Source: Phycisphaerales bacterium
GTDB lineage: Bacteria > Planctomycetota > Phycisphaerae > Sedimentisphaerales > Anaerohalosphaeraceae
Assembly (NCBI GenBank): GCA_011053245.1
Contig: DRGS01000010.1
Location: 1-13,283 of the forward strand
Direction of reading: 5' to 3'
DNA length: 13,283 nt
Below the pieces are notes generated by a model, which worked only from the letters and a program-made list of their open reading frames with translations, was not told where the DNA came from and searched no databases. This document shows positions 7,564 to 13,283 of the stretch, in pieces. Position numbers and translations under genes: made by a program. Within the stretch, counting starts at the first letter, position 1. Every line of letters starts with the position of its first letter.

Positions 7564-9924
7564 ATGGCAAAACGGCCACCTAAGAGAATTGCTTTCATTG
7601 CGTCATTCCCCCCAAAAAAATGTGGCATCGCAACTTTCACTTCGGATCTGATCACAAACATAAAAGCCGCAGCGGGTGATCACTTTGAACCGCTTGTGGT
7701 GGCGATCCAGCCGGATACGGCTTGTACATATTCTGATCCTGTGAAATTCGAGATTCGCAAGAACGTCAAGAACGATTATGTCTGTGCCGCCGATTATATT
7801 AACTTCAGCCATGTCGATGCTATTTCGGTTCAGCATGAATTCGGTCTTTTCGGTGGTGATGCCGGTTCGCATCTTGATTTTCTTTTGCGGCGGGTTAAGG
7901 CCCCTATCATAACGACCATGCATACGGTGCTTGACGAACCGGATCCTCATTACTACCAGTCCACAATAAATCTATGCAAACTTTCGCACAAGATAATCGT
8001 GATGAACACCCACGGTGTAACATTGCTCAGGGATGTTTACGGCATACCGGAAGAAAAGATCGAACTTATTGCGCATGGCATACCGGACCTGCCTTTTGTG
8101 GACAGCAGCTATTACAAGCATAAATTCGGCGTCGAGGGGCGTAAGACAATTCTGACCTTTGGCCTTCTCAGCAGGAACAAGGGCATTGAAATGATGCTAA
8201 AGGCAATGCCGAAGATCATCGAAACGGACCCGACGGTTCTTTATATGGTTTTAGGTGCTACGCATCCGAGTGTAATAAAGCATGACGGCGAAGAGTACAG
8301 GTTCAGCCTCAAGCGGATGGTAAAAGATCTTGGCTTGCAGGATAATGTGATATTCCACAATCGTTTTGTAGACGATAAGGAGCTTCACAATTTCCTTTGT
8401 GCCGCGGATATTTACGTCACGCCATACATGAACAGGGAACAACTGACCAGTGGTACGCTGGCCTTTGCCGTTGGAACCGGTAAAGCGGTTGTTTCTACGC
8501 CTTACTGGGCGGCGGAAGAACTTCTTGCCGAAGGTCGCGGCGAGTTTGTGCCGTTTGGCGATCATGAGAAACTTGCGGAAGTTATTGTTAATATAATTCA
8601 GGATGACTCTCTTTTCTTCTCACTCAGACGCAAAGCCTACGAATACGGCAGAGACATTATCTGGCCGGTAATAGGTAAAGAATACTGGAAAATGTTCAGC
8701 GGCAAGAATCTGCCCATGCGGATATCGAAAAAGGCAATTTCGCATATCGAAGAAGCTATTTCCATTCTTGAGGTCCCAGAGCCTCCGCTGGATCATCTGC
8801 AACGGCTTACGGATGATACAGGGCTTTATCAGCACGCCAAGTTTACTATACCTGACAGGGAACACGGCTATTGCACCGACGATAACGCCCGTGCGGTTGT
8901 CGCGATGACCAAGTACTACGCGCAGTACGCAGAACCCGAGGCGCTGAAGCTTTTCGATGTGTATCTTTCGTTTATTTATCACGCGAATAACAACGACGGA
9001 ACCGTAAAGAACTTTATGGCCTTCGACCGTCACTGGATCGAAGATGAACCTGCCCATGATTCGCTTGGAAGAACGCTGTGGGCATTTGGTACGGTCATGA
9101 GTAAGCCGCCGCTTCCGCGGTATGTGCCGATCATTAAGGACAGTTTTGACAAAACGGTCCAGCATGTTCCGATCCTTTCGATGCGCGGCAAAGCGTACGC
9201 GATTTTCGGGATGGCCGAGTATCTTAAGCAGTTCCCCGGAGCAAGTGAGATCAAAAGGCTCTTTGCAATGGCAGCGGACCATCTTCTTGCCCAGTATGAA
9301 GCTAACAGCACTAAAGAGTGGCAATGGTTCGAAGATATTCTGACTTACGATAACGCCGTACTGCCGCACGCATTGTTTATTGCTGCCCTTACGATCGGTG
9401 AGGACAAGTACCTCGAAGTTGCCGAGAGGACCTGCACGTTTCTGCTCGACCAGATATTCACCGAAGAACATTTCAGTTTTGTCGGATGCAACGGTTGGTA
9501 CAAAAAGGGCAAAAAGAAAGCGAAGTTCGATCAGCAGCCACTGGAAGTTGCAAGTACGGTTATGATGTTAAAGGCCGCCTACGATGTTAGCGGCGACCCG
9601 AAGTTTTTGAAACTGCAAAGAAGAGCCTTCGACTGGTTCCTCGGCGAAAACGATTTGCATATCCCGGTGTACGACTTCCGGACGAAAGGAAGCGGTGACG
9701 GCCTCGAACGTAACGGCGTAAATCTAAATCAGGGCGCAGAGAGCATGGTCAGCTTTTTGCTGAGTTTATTATGCATCCTGGAAAGTTACAGTACGAGACC
9801 GGGAGGGGCAGGAGAAGAGGCCTCTCTTTTTACGGAAGAGGTCGGAAGCAACAGAGTAGGAACCTCAATAATCGAAATACCGGCAAAGAAAAAAGCCACC
9901 CAGACAGTTAAGTCACGAGATTAA
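7564..9924 (+). CDS. Fusion protein: GT4-type glycosyltransferase plus C-terminal (alpha/alpha)6-barrel domain
   Basis: The protein has 786 residues from the ATG at 7564, chosen because AAGG lies 8 bases upstream; an ATG at 7543 would add 7 residues and has no ribosome site. The first ~390 residues are a GT-B fold GT4 enzyme: RIAFIASFPPKKCGIATFT (8-26), QHEFGLFGG, ITTMHTVLD, LIAHGIPDLPF, TFGLLSRNKGIEMML, and a donor-site segment REQLTSGTLAFAVGTGKAVVS (from 291). In that segment the usual EX7E second Glu is Ala300. Residues ~405-745 form a helical domain with conserved acidic/aromatic blocks: DREHGYCTDDNARA (431-444), WQWFEDILTYDNAVLPHA (586-603), FDQQPLEVAS (655-664) and NQGAES (722-727). These resemble six-hairpin glycosidase-like barrels. 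I recall such fusions beside mannoside phosphorylase (GH130) genes, but none is in this window. The last ~45 residues are low-complexity and end in a basic tail. Sugar and acceptor are unknown. Confidence 0.85.
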   Translation: MAKRPPKRIAFIASFPPKKCGIATFTSDLITNIKAAAGDHFEPLVVAIQPDTACTYSDPVKFEIRKNVKNDYVCAADYINFSHVDAISVQHEFGLFGGDAGSHLDFLLRRVKAPIITTMHTVLDEPDPHYYQSTINLCKLSHKIIVMNTHGVTLLRDVYGIPEEKIELIAHGIPDLPFVDSSYYKHKFGVEGRKTILTFGLLSRNKGIEMMLKAMPKIIETDPTVLYMVLGATHPSVIKHDGEEYRFSLKRMVKDLGLQDNVIFHNRFVDDKELHNFLCAADIYVTPYMNREQLTSGTLAFAVGTGKAVVSTPYWAAEELLAEGRGEFVPFGDHEKLAEVIVNIIQDDSLFFSLRRKAYEYGRDIIWPVIGKEYWKMFSGKNLPMRISKKAISHIEEAISILEVPEPPLDHLQRLTDDTGLYQHAKFTIPDREHGYCTDDNARAVVAMTKYYAQYAEPEALKLFDVYLSFIYHANNNDGTVKNFMAFDRHWIEDEPAHDSLGRTLWAFGTVMSKPPLPRYVPIIKDSFDKTVQHVPILSMRGKAYAIFGMAEYLKQFPGASEIKRLFAMAADHLLAQYEANSTKEWQWFEDILTYDNAVLPHALFIAALTIGEDKYLEVAERTCTFLLDQIFTEEHFSFVGCNGWYKKGKKKAKFDQQPLEVASTVMMLKAAYDVSGDPKFLKLQRRAFDWFLGENDLHIPVYDFRTKGSGDGLERNGVNLNQGAESMVSFLLSLLCILESYSTRPGGAGEEASLFTEEVGSNRVGTSIIEIPAKKKATQTVKSRD

Positions 9925-9940
9925 TTCAAAAGGGCTGGTT

Positions 9941-10711
9941 GTGAAAGTCGCCACATTTAATGCCAATTCTCTGCGAAGCAGAATAGATATCGTCTTAAAA
10001 TGGCTCGACGAAAATTCCCCGGACATTTTGTGCGTCCAGGAAACGAAGGTTCAGGACGTTGACTTTCCCGGCGACTCTTTTGAGGGGAGCGGATATGAGT
10101 ATGTTTTTAAGGGACAGAAAAAATATAACGGAGTTGCGATCTTTGCCAGGGACAAGATTTCCGATGTGAGTTTCGGCCTTGACGATGAACCAGCCGACGA
10201 AGCAAGGCTCATAAAGGCAAAAGTAGGGGGCATCTCGATCGTCAATACTTATATCCCGCAGGGTCAGTCACCCGAGTCGGAAAAGTTTCAGTACAAGCTC
10301 GACTGGTATGCAAGATTGGGTGAATATTTCGACAGACACTTTAAACCGGACCAGCCGCTGCTGTGGGTAGGCGACATGAACATAGCGATGGACGAGCGGG
10401 ATGTTCACGATCCCGTCAAGCTGCTTGGCAGTGTTTGCTATTGCCCCGAGGTGCAGGAGGCGCTAACAAAGGTTGCTAAGTGGGGCTTTGCGGATATGTT
10501 TCGACTCCACAACGACCAAGCCGGACAATACACCTTCTGGGATTACAGGGTACCGAACGGTTTCAAGCGGAACATCGGATGGCGGCTTGACTACATCATG
10601 GCAACAAAGCCCCTTGCCGAAAAATGCACCAGGTGTTGGGTCGATAAACAACCCAGAGCAGCCGTCAAACCCAGCGACCACACCTTCCTGATAGCCGAAT
10701 TTAAAGTTTAG
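9941..10711 (+). CDS. xthA: Exodeoxyribonuclease III-family AP endonuclease
   Basis: The 256-residue protein removes or incises abasic sites and degrades 3' ends in base-excision repair. All catalytic positions of the ExoIII/APE1 phosphoesterase fold can be read: N7 in ATFNANSLR, E34 in VQETKVQD, Y104 in VNTYIPQG, D145 and N147 in WVGDMNIA, D217 in WRLDYIMA, and the D246-H247 pair in PSDHTFL. Length matches the family (about 250-270). The start is GTG at 9941, six bases after an AGGG Shine-Dalgarno; no in-frame ATG is as well placed. It lies 16 bases after the glycosyltransferase gene with no promoter or terminator between, so it is probably co-transcribed. The functional link between those two genes is not obvious. 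Confidence 0.96.
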   Translation: MKVATFNANSLRSRIDIVLKWLDENSPDILCVQETKVQDVDFPGDSFEGSGYEYVFKGQKKYNGVAIFARDKISDVSFGLDDEPADEARLIKAKVGGISIVNTYIPQGQSPESEKFQYKLDWYARLGEYFDRHFKPDQPLLWVGDMNIAMDERDVHDPVKLLGSVCYCPEVQEALTKVAKWGFADMFRLHNDQAGQYTFWDYRVPNGFKRNIGWRLDYIMATKPLAEKCTRCWVDKQPRAAVKPSDHTFLIAEFKV

Positions 10712-10753
10712 GATATCACAAAAACACCCCATGACAATGCCCGGTATGGTAGA

Positions 10754-10800
10754 GTGGACCGACCTGTCGCGTCGAAGCCTTGGCGTAGACGGGTGCCCAC
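10754..10800 (+). other. Long imperfect hairpin 42 bases after xthA (terminator, REP-like element or small structured RNA)
   Basis: GTGG (10754..10757) pairs with CCAC (10797..10800). After a small internal loop ACCTGTC (10762..10768) pairs with GACGGGT (10788..10794), including one U-G. GCG pairs with CGU across a one-base bulge, leaving a 12-base loop. That is about 14 pairs. There is no T-tract after it on either strand, only an A-run on the plus strand, so it is not a textbook intrinsic terminator. Its GC-rich composition contrasts with the A-rich DNA beside it. Confidence 0.45.
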
Positions 10801-10818
10801 GCAGTCAATAAAAAAATG

Positions 10819-10925
10819 AAAAGCAAAGCCAATTTTGAATATTCAATATCGACCCTAACTCGTGAAAAGAAAGGGACTTACCCCAATTTACACCCCCAAG
10901 CCAACAAAAAAAGCAAAGCCAATTT
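10819..10925 (+). repeat. Left repeat island (AAAGCCAATTT orientation)
   Basis: A 17-base sequence ending GCAAAGCCAATTT occurs exactly at 10819..10835 and 10909..10925, 90 bases apart. Between them are CCCCAATTT (10881..10889) and CCAAGCCAA. The 11-base core AAAGCCAATTT is the exact reverse complement of AAATTGGCTTT at 13101..13111, and CAAAGCCAATT is the complement of 12912..12922. This island is therefore a small, inverted member of the repeat family at 12811..13138. Confidence 0.6.
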
Positions 10926-10958
10926 CCACCAGCCGGAAAAATGTATGCAATTGATAAT

Positions 10959-10986
10959 TTGCTTTTTCTCTTTAATAGGTTATAAT
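10959..10986 (+). promoter_or_regulatory. Promoter of the BamD-like gene
   Basis: A perfect -10 TATAAT (10981..10986) is preceded at 16 bases by TTGCTT (10959..10964), a 3-of-6 -35, or at 17 bases by TTTGCT. The T-rich spacer is typical. Transcription near 10993 would give a leader of about 37 bases, with GAGG (11019..11022) seven bases before the ATG at 11030. Confidence 0.65.
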
Positions 10987-11029
10987 CCCAGCGAAACAAA
11001 AACCGGTAACGCTATCGCGAGGCTAACCT

Positions 11030-12085
11030 ATGTCTATAAAGAGTTTAACGCTGCTAACTTTCACAGCCGTTTTACTGTCATTTTCGTCAAATGCATTCGC
11101 CGAAACATGGCATCTGTCCGGCGACTCATCGTGGCAGGTTATTCCCGATACCCCGCAGGGCAGATACATGTTAGCTGTCGCCAACGTAAAAAAACTCATC
11201 GCAACCGGAGATACCGAATCCGCTGCCACCGCCTTGCTAAAACTCCAGCAGGATTTCACAGAGATCGCAGGCCCGGACCTTACCGCTTTTATCGAAGCCG
11301 AAACACTTTATTCACAGGGAAAATGGCCCAAAGCTGTAAAAAAATATGAAGACTTCCTCGACGCATATCCTGAAAGCTGGCTATACGAATCGGCTCTTGA
11401 ACGTGAATTTTCCATCGCCATAGCCTACCTTTCAGGTGAAAAAAGAATAGTCCTGAAATTTCTCAGGCTATCAGGTTTCGACGATGCCTCAAATATTTTA
11501 CGCCGGATCGCCGACCGCACCGGCGATGCCCCAATCGCCAGGCGTGCGATGGTCGCGTTAGCGTCGGGACAGGAAAAAAATTCGCTGTTCCTCGACGCCT
11601 ACGAAACCTGGGCCGAAATTTCTATTCGCTGGCCCACCGGTGATACCGGCAGGGATGCGCTTTGGGGTATGGCACGGAGCCTGCACTCGGCATACAACGG
11701 TCCGCGATACGATTCGGCGAGTCTTGTCAGTGCGAAAAGTTATTATGAAAAATTTAAAATGCTCTACCCGGATCATGCCGCCGAACTCAATATCGACGAC
11801 AAGCTGGCTATGATCGAAGAGCAGCTTGCGTATAAGCAGTTTGTAACCGGTGATTATTACAGCAAAGCCGAAAGACTTCAGGCTGCGAATTTATATTTTG
11901 ATTCGGTTTTGGTCCGCTGGCCCGAAACTACTGCTGGTAAAATGGCTAAGACTGAAATTGATTTTGGTCCGGCTGCCGGTGCCGAAGGTGAAAAACGCAC
12001 TCGTCGCAGACGTGCCTTTGATGCGGTGAGCGGATTTCTGGATAGCTGGTTCGGTCTGGCAAAACTTAAACCAAAAGAAAAGTAA
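11030..12085 (+). CDS. BamD-like (YfiO-type) outer-membrane assembly TPR protein, exported
   Basis: The 351-residue protein has a Sec signal peptide (1-24, cleavage predicted after SNAFA) and then helical TPR-type repeats. The blocks match the BamD pattern: AETLYSQGKWPKAVKKYEDFLDAYPES (90-116), YDSASLVSAKSYYEKFKMLYPDHA (217-240), and EEQLAYKQFVTGDYYSKAERLQAANLYFDSVLVRWPET (263-300), with the YP/WP turns of that family. BamD helps the Bam complex insert beta-barrel proteins into the outer membrane. Two features differ from the classical protein: it is about 100 residues longer than E. coli BamD, and it has no lipobox cysteine, so it would be soluble in the periplasm or bound by partners. A short basic segment (KRTRRRR, 322-328) precedes a hydrophobic C-terminal stretch. 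Adjacency to an LptE-like gene supports a role in envelope biogenesis. A more general TPR scaffold is the alternative. Confidence 0.78.
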   Translation: MSIKSLTLLTFTAVLLSFSSNAFAETWHLSGDSSWQVIPDTPQGRYMLAVANVKKLIATGDTESAATALLKLQQDFTEIAGPDLTAFIEAETLYSQGKWPKAVKKYEDFLDAYPESWLYESALEREFSIAIAYLSGEKRIVLKFLRLSGFDDASNILRRIADRTGDAPIARRAMVALASGQEKNSLFLDAYETWAEISIRWPTGDTGRDALWGMARSLHSAYNGPRYDSASLVSAKSYYEKFKMLYPDHAAELNIDDKLAMIEEQLAYKQFVTGDYYSKAERLQAANLYFDSVLVRWPETTAGKMAKTEIDFGPAAGAEGEKRTRRRRAFDAVSGFLDSWFGLAKLKPKEK

Positions 12086-12102
12086 TACCAATGGTATTTT
12101 TT
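12084..12102 (+). terminator. Small T-tailed hairpin at the end of the BamD-like gene
   Basis: AATACC and GGTATT form six A/T-rich pairs with a three-base loop, followed directly by four more T. The stem includes the last two bases of the TAA stop codon. It is weak by itself but in the right place. Confidence 0.4.
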
Positions 12103-12150
12103 GTCTTCGCGTTGTAAAGACTGTAAGTTATTGTAAACAAAAGAGTATCC

Positions 12151-12172
12151 CGCGTATAAACGCGATTTTTTT
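12151..12172 (+). terminator. CGCGT/ACGCG hairpin followed by seven T
   Basis: CGCGT (12151..12155), loop ATAA, ACGCG (12160..12164), A, then seven consecutive T (12166..12172). The stem is short but all G-C apart from one pair, and the T-run is good. It lies upstream of the extended -10 promoter of the lptE-like gene and would insulate that gene from read-through. Confidence 0.6.
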
Positions 12173-12201
12173 ATGCGGATCGTATACGCTGCTGTTATTT
12201 G

Positions 12202-12210
12202 TGATACAAT
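12202..12210 (+). promoter_or_regulatory. Extended -10 promoter of the lptE-like gene
   Basis: TG-A-TACAAT (12202..12210) is a good extended -10 element with 5 of 6 -10 bases. No convincing -35 lies 16-18 bases upstream (GTATAC at best), which is tolerated by extended -10 promoters. Transcription near 12217 leaves about 21 bases of leader containing the AAGGTGAG ribosome site (12224..12231), six bases before the ATG. Confidence 0.5.
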
Positions 12211-12237
12211 GTTTGACTTAATTAAGGTGAGAGTCCT

Positions 12238-12786
12238 ATGATCAGGTTTAATTTCGTAAATGTTAAGAGTGTGAAGGTTTTTGTTGCGGCGATTGTGCTT
12301 GCTGGTATGCTCGCGGTTTTTAGCGGCTGTGTAGGCGGTATCGGTGAGTATGCAAACGGCGGACTTTATCCTGATGATGTTGTAAGCGTCTATGTCGAGA
12401 TGTTCGACAGTTCCAGCTTGCGTCGTCAGCATGAGGTGGTTCTTACCGACGCGATATGCAAACGCATCGAGTCTGAAACGCCTTACAAGATAGTATCCGA
12501 TCGCAACAGAGCCGATACGGTTCTTAGCGGTAATCTTTCTTCTATCGGTTCGGGGGTCCTGGCGACCGATCGCAATACCGGAAGGACGCTGGAGCAAGAA
12601 GCGACGGCTACCGTTGTCGTAAGCTGGATGAATCTTAAGACCGGCGAGCTGCTGGTTGATAGTGAAACGGCTACGGGCACGGCAAGCTTTTCTTTGGAGT
12701 TGGGACAGAGTTTCGACTATGCAGCGAGGGTAGCGGTTAATAACGCGGCTGTGCGCGTGGTTGAGCTTATGGAAAAGCAGTGGTAG
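12238..12786 (+). CDS. lptE: LptE-like LPS-assembly lipoprotein
   Basis: The 182-residue protein has a lipoprotein signal: a hydrophobic stretch from about 12, then VFSGC with lipid-modified Cys31. The mature part begins with glycine-rich sequence, then LYPDDVVSVYVEMFDSSSLRR (43-63), an acidic helix ending RIESETPYKIVSDRNRADTVLSGNLSSI (77-104), and beta strands ATATVVVSWMNLKTGELLVDSETA. This is the LptE/RlpB-type fold, in which an outer-membrane lipoprotein plugs and supports the LptD barrel during lipopolysaccharide export. The TPYKIV-SD-x-ADxxLSGxL pattern is what I associate with LptE of planctomycetes and delta-proteobacteria. A strong AAGGTGAG site precedes the ATG. LptD is not in the window, so the partner cannot be confirmed. 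Confidence 0.82.
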   Translation: MIRFNFVNVKSVKVFVAAIVLAGMLAVFSGCVGGIGEYANGGLYPDDVVSVYVEMFDSSSLRRQHEVVLTDAICKRIESETPYKIVSDRNRADTVLSGNLSSIGSGVLATDRNTGRTLEQEATATVVVSWMNLKTGELLVDSETATGTASFSLELGQSFDYAARVAVNNAAVRVVELMEKQW

Positions 12787-12810
12787 TAAGTTTGTTTTAT
12801 GCAGGGTGGA

Positions 12811-13138
12811 AATTGGGTTCGTTTGGGTTCGTATTGGGTTCGTTATTGGGTTTGTTTTGGCTTTGTTTTCGGGGTTTGGTTGCGCTGAAATCACTAAATT
12901 CATCATGAAATAATTGGCTTTGATTGGGTTTAATTGGGTTCGTTTGGGTTCGTTTCCTTTTTGAAGAAGAGCGTCGTAAACCTTTCTACAGCAGTTACTT
13001 GCAACACTTTTGACTCCTTGAAATTGGGTTCGTTTTGCGAAAAAAAGTTTTTTCAGTTTTGCGGGTTTTCCCGAAAAGGGTGAGGGTTTTAGGGTATTTG
13101 AAATTGGCTTTAAATTGGCTTCGTTTGGCTTCGTTCCG
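12811..13138 (+). repeat. Right repeat island: phased AATTGG[G/C]TT[C/T]G units
   Basis: Variants of AATTGGGTTCGTTT and AATTGGCTTTG recur in four clusters. The GG cores begin at 12815, 12825, 12836, 12848, 12859; 12916, 12926, 12936, 12946; 13026; and 13106, 13117, 13127. A 22-base stretch is repeated exactly at 12811..12832 and 12932..12953. Spacing inside clusters is 10, 11 or 12 bases, about one helical turn, and not a multiple of three, so the array is not protein-coding although reverse frames are open across it. Between clusters are ordinary-looking spacers (about 12960..13018 and 13035..13098). I see no gene in 12787..13283. Confidence 0.7.
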
Positions 13139-13157
13139 TTTTTCGTAGGAGTTTTGG

Positions 13158-13246
13158 TTCCCTGCAAGGCACCAGCCTGCGTCCAGGCGATGTAGTACGA
13201 GTGGTACGTCGAGCGATGGGCGACTGGCTGGTAACGCCGCAGGGGA
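13158..13246. repeat. Large imperfect inverted repeat near the right edge
   Basis: Nested arms TTCCCTGC/GCAGGGGA (13158..13165 with 13239..13246, one G-U), GGC/GCC (13168..13170 with 13236..13238) and ACCAGCC/GGCTGGT (13171..13177 with 13226..13232) give about 18 pairs, with two- and three-base interruptions. The 48-base centre can form smaller hairpins, such as GCCTG-CGTC-CAGGC and GTAC-GAGTG-GTAC. It is GC-rich against a T-rich background. It could be a small structured RNA, a repetitive palindrome or the leader of a gene beyond the edge. Confidence 0.45.
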
Positions 13247-13283
13247 GCAAAAGAACAAGAAAAATCTTCCAATTGCGCTTGCA

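Larger units (their letters stand above)
10712..10950. other. Intergenic region after xthA with a hairpin and an inverted-orientation repeat island
   Basis: The gap from xthA to the BamD-like gene is 318 bases. In order it holds a long hairpin (10754..10800), an A-run, a 17-base direct repeat pair (10819..10835 and 10909..10925) with a 12-base palindrome TTGAATATTCAA (10835..10846) and CCCC-AATTT sequence between, and then the promoter of the next gene. The possible plus-strand frame beginning at 10816 has no ribosome site and reads repeat-derived residues (KSKANF twice), so I do not call it a gene. Confidence 0.6.

Noticed and set aside
8620..9471. 283-codon minus-strand frame inside the glycosyltransferase gene
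   Set aside because: It is an antisense shadow of a strongly conserved coding region and has no domain of its own.
10816..11349. 177-codon plus-strand frame starting in the left repeat island
   Set aside because: It has no ribosome site, begins with repeat peptides (KSKANF), passes through the TATAAT promoter and overlaps the BamD-like gene in another frame.
12811..13138. CRISPR array
   Set aside because: The units are only 10-14 bases, degenerate, abut without uniform spacers, and no cas gene is present.
13158..13246. Possible integron attC site
   Set aside because: The palindromic size is right, but the terminal RYYYAAC/GTTRRRY core sites are absent and no integrase or cassette structure is visible.
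12995..13258. 87-codon minus-strand frame over the repeat end and the large hairpin
   Set aside because: It has no recognisable domain, includes the non-coding repeats, and lies across an inverted repeat. Nothing supports translation.
11878..13272. 464-codon minus-strand frame across the BamD-like and lptE-like genes and the right repeats
   Set aside because: It is antisense to two well-supported genes. Its remaining part is repeat-derived (RTQ, NPI, KPNEAN peptides), with unit spacing of 10-12 bases that does not keep frame.

Overview
This window looks like a chromosomal stretch of a Gram-negative-type bacterium. My best guess is a planctomycete of the Phycisphaerae/Sedimentisphaerales kind. 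The grounds are a BamD-like TPR protein next to an LptE-like lipoprotein, and non-coding islands of GGGTTCG/GGCTTTG repeats. On the reverse strand those islands read as spurious peptides rich in N, P, K and T, of a sort I remember from predicted proteins in that group. The placement is inference; no search was run.

Left part, all on the minus strand. At the edge is the N-terminal half of an RNase D-type 3'-5' exonuclease (1..561), with its own sigma70-like promoter and a probable TTG start. Upstream of it is a complete four-gene efflux operon (673..7192), transcribed leftwards in the order TetR/CerR-type regulator, NodT-type outer-membrane factor lipoprotein, periplasmic adaptor, RND permease. 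The genes overlap or sit 14 bases apart. The single strong promoter (TTGACA-17-TATACT) lies inside a perfect 8-bp inverted repeat, a natural autoregulatory operator. A hairpin 18 bases beyond the permease stop probably ends the transcript. Together the genes encode a drug/solute efflux pump spanning both membranes and its likely local repressor.

Middle part, plus strand. From a second consensus promoter (TTGACA-17-TAAAAT) come a two-domain protein, a GT4-type glycosyltransferase fused to an (alpha/alpha)6-type barrel, and 16 bases downstream an exonuclease III-family AP endonuclease.

Right part, plus strand. A BamD-like TPR protein (Sec signal, no lipobox) and an LptE-like lipoprotein (lipobox present) form an outer-membrane biogenesis module. 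Each has its own promoter, and two small T-tailed hairpins lie between them. The module is flanked by two non-coding islands of the same repeat family in opposite orientation (10819..10925 and 12811..13138). In the right island the GG cores recur every 10-12 bases, which argues against coding and for a helically phased DNA element. A large imperfect inverted repeat (13158..13246) lies near the right edge.

I see no CRISPR array, phage gene, transposase, tRNA or rRNA. The least explained material is the phased repeat islands, the two long hairpins and the degenerate EX7E motif of the fused glycosyltransferase.
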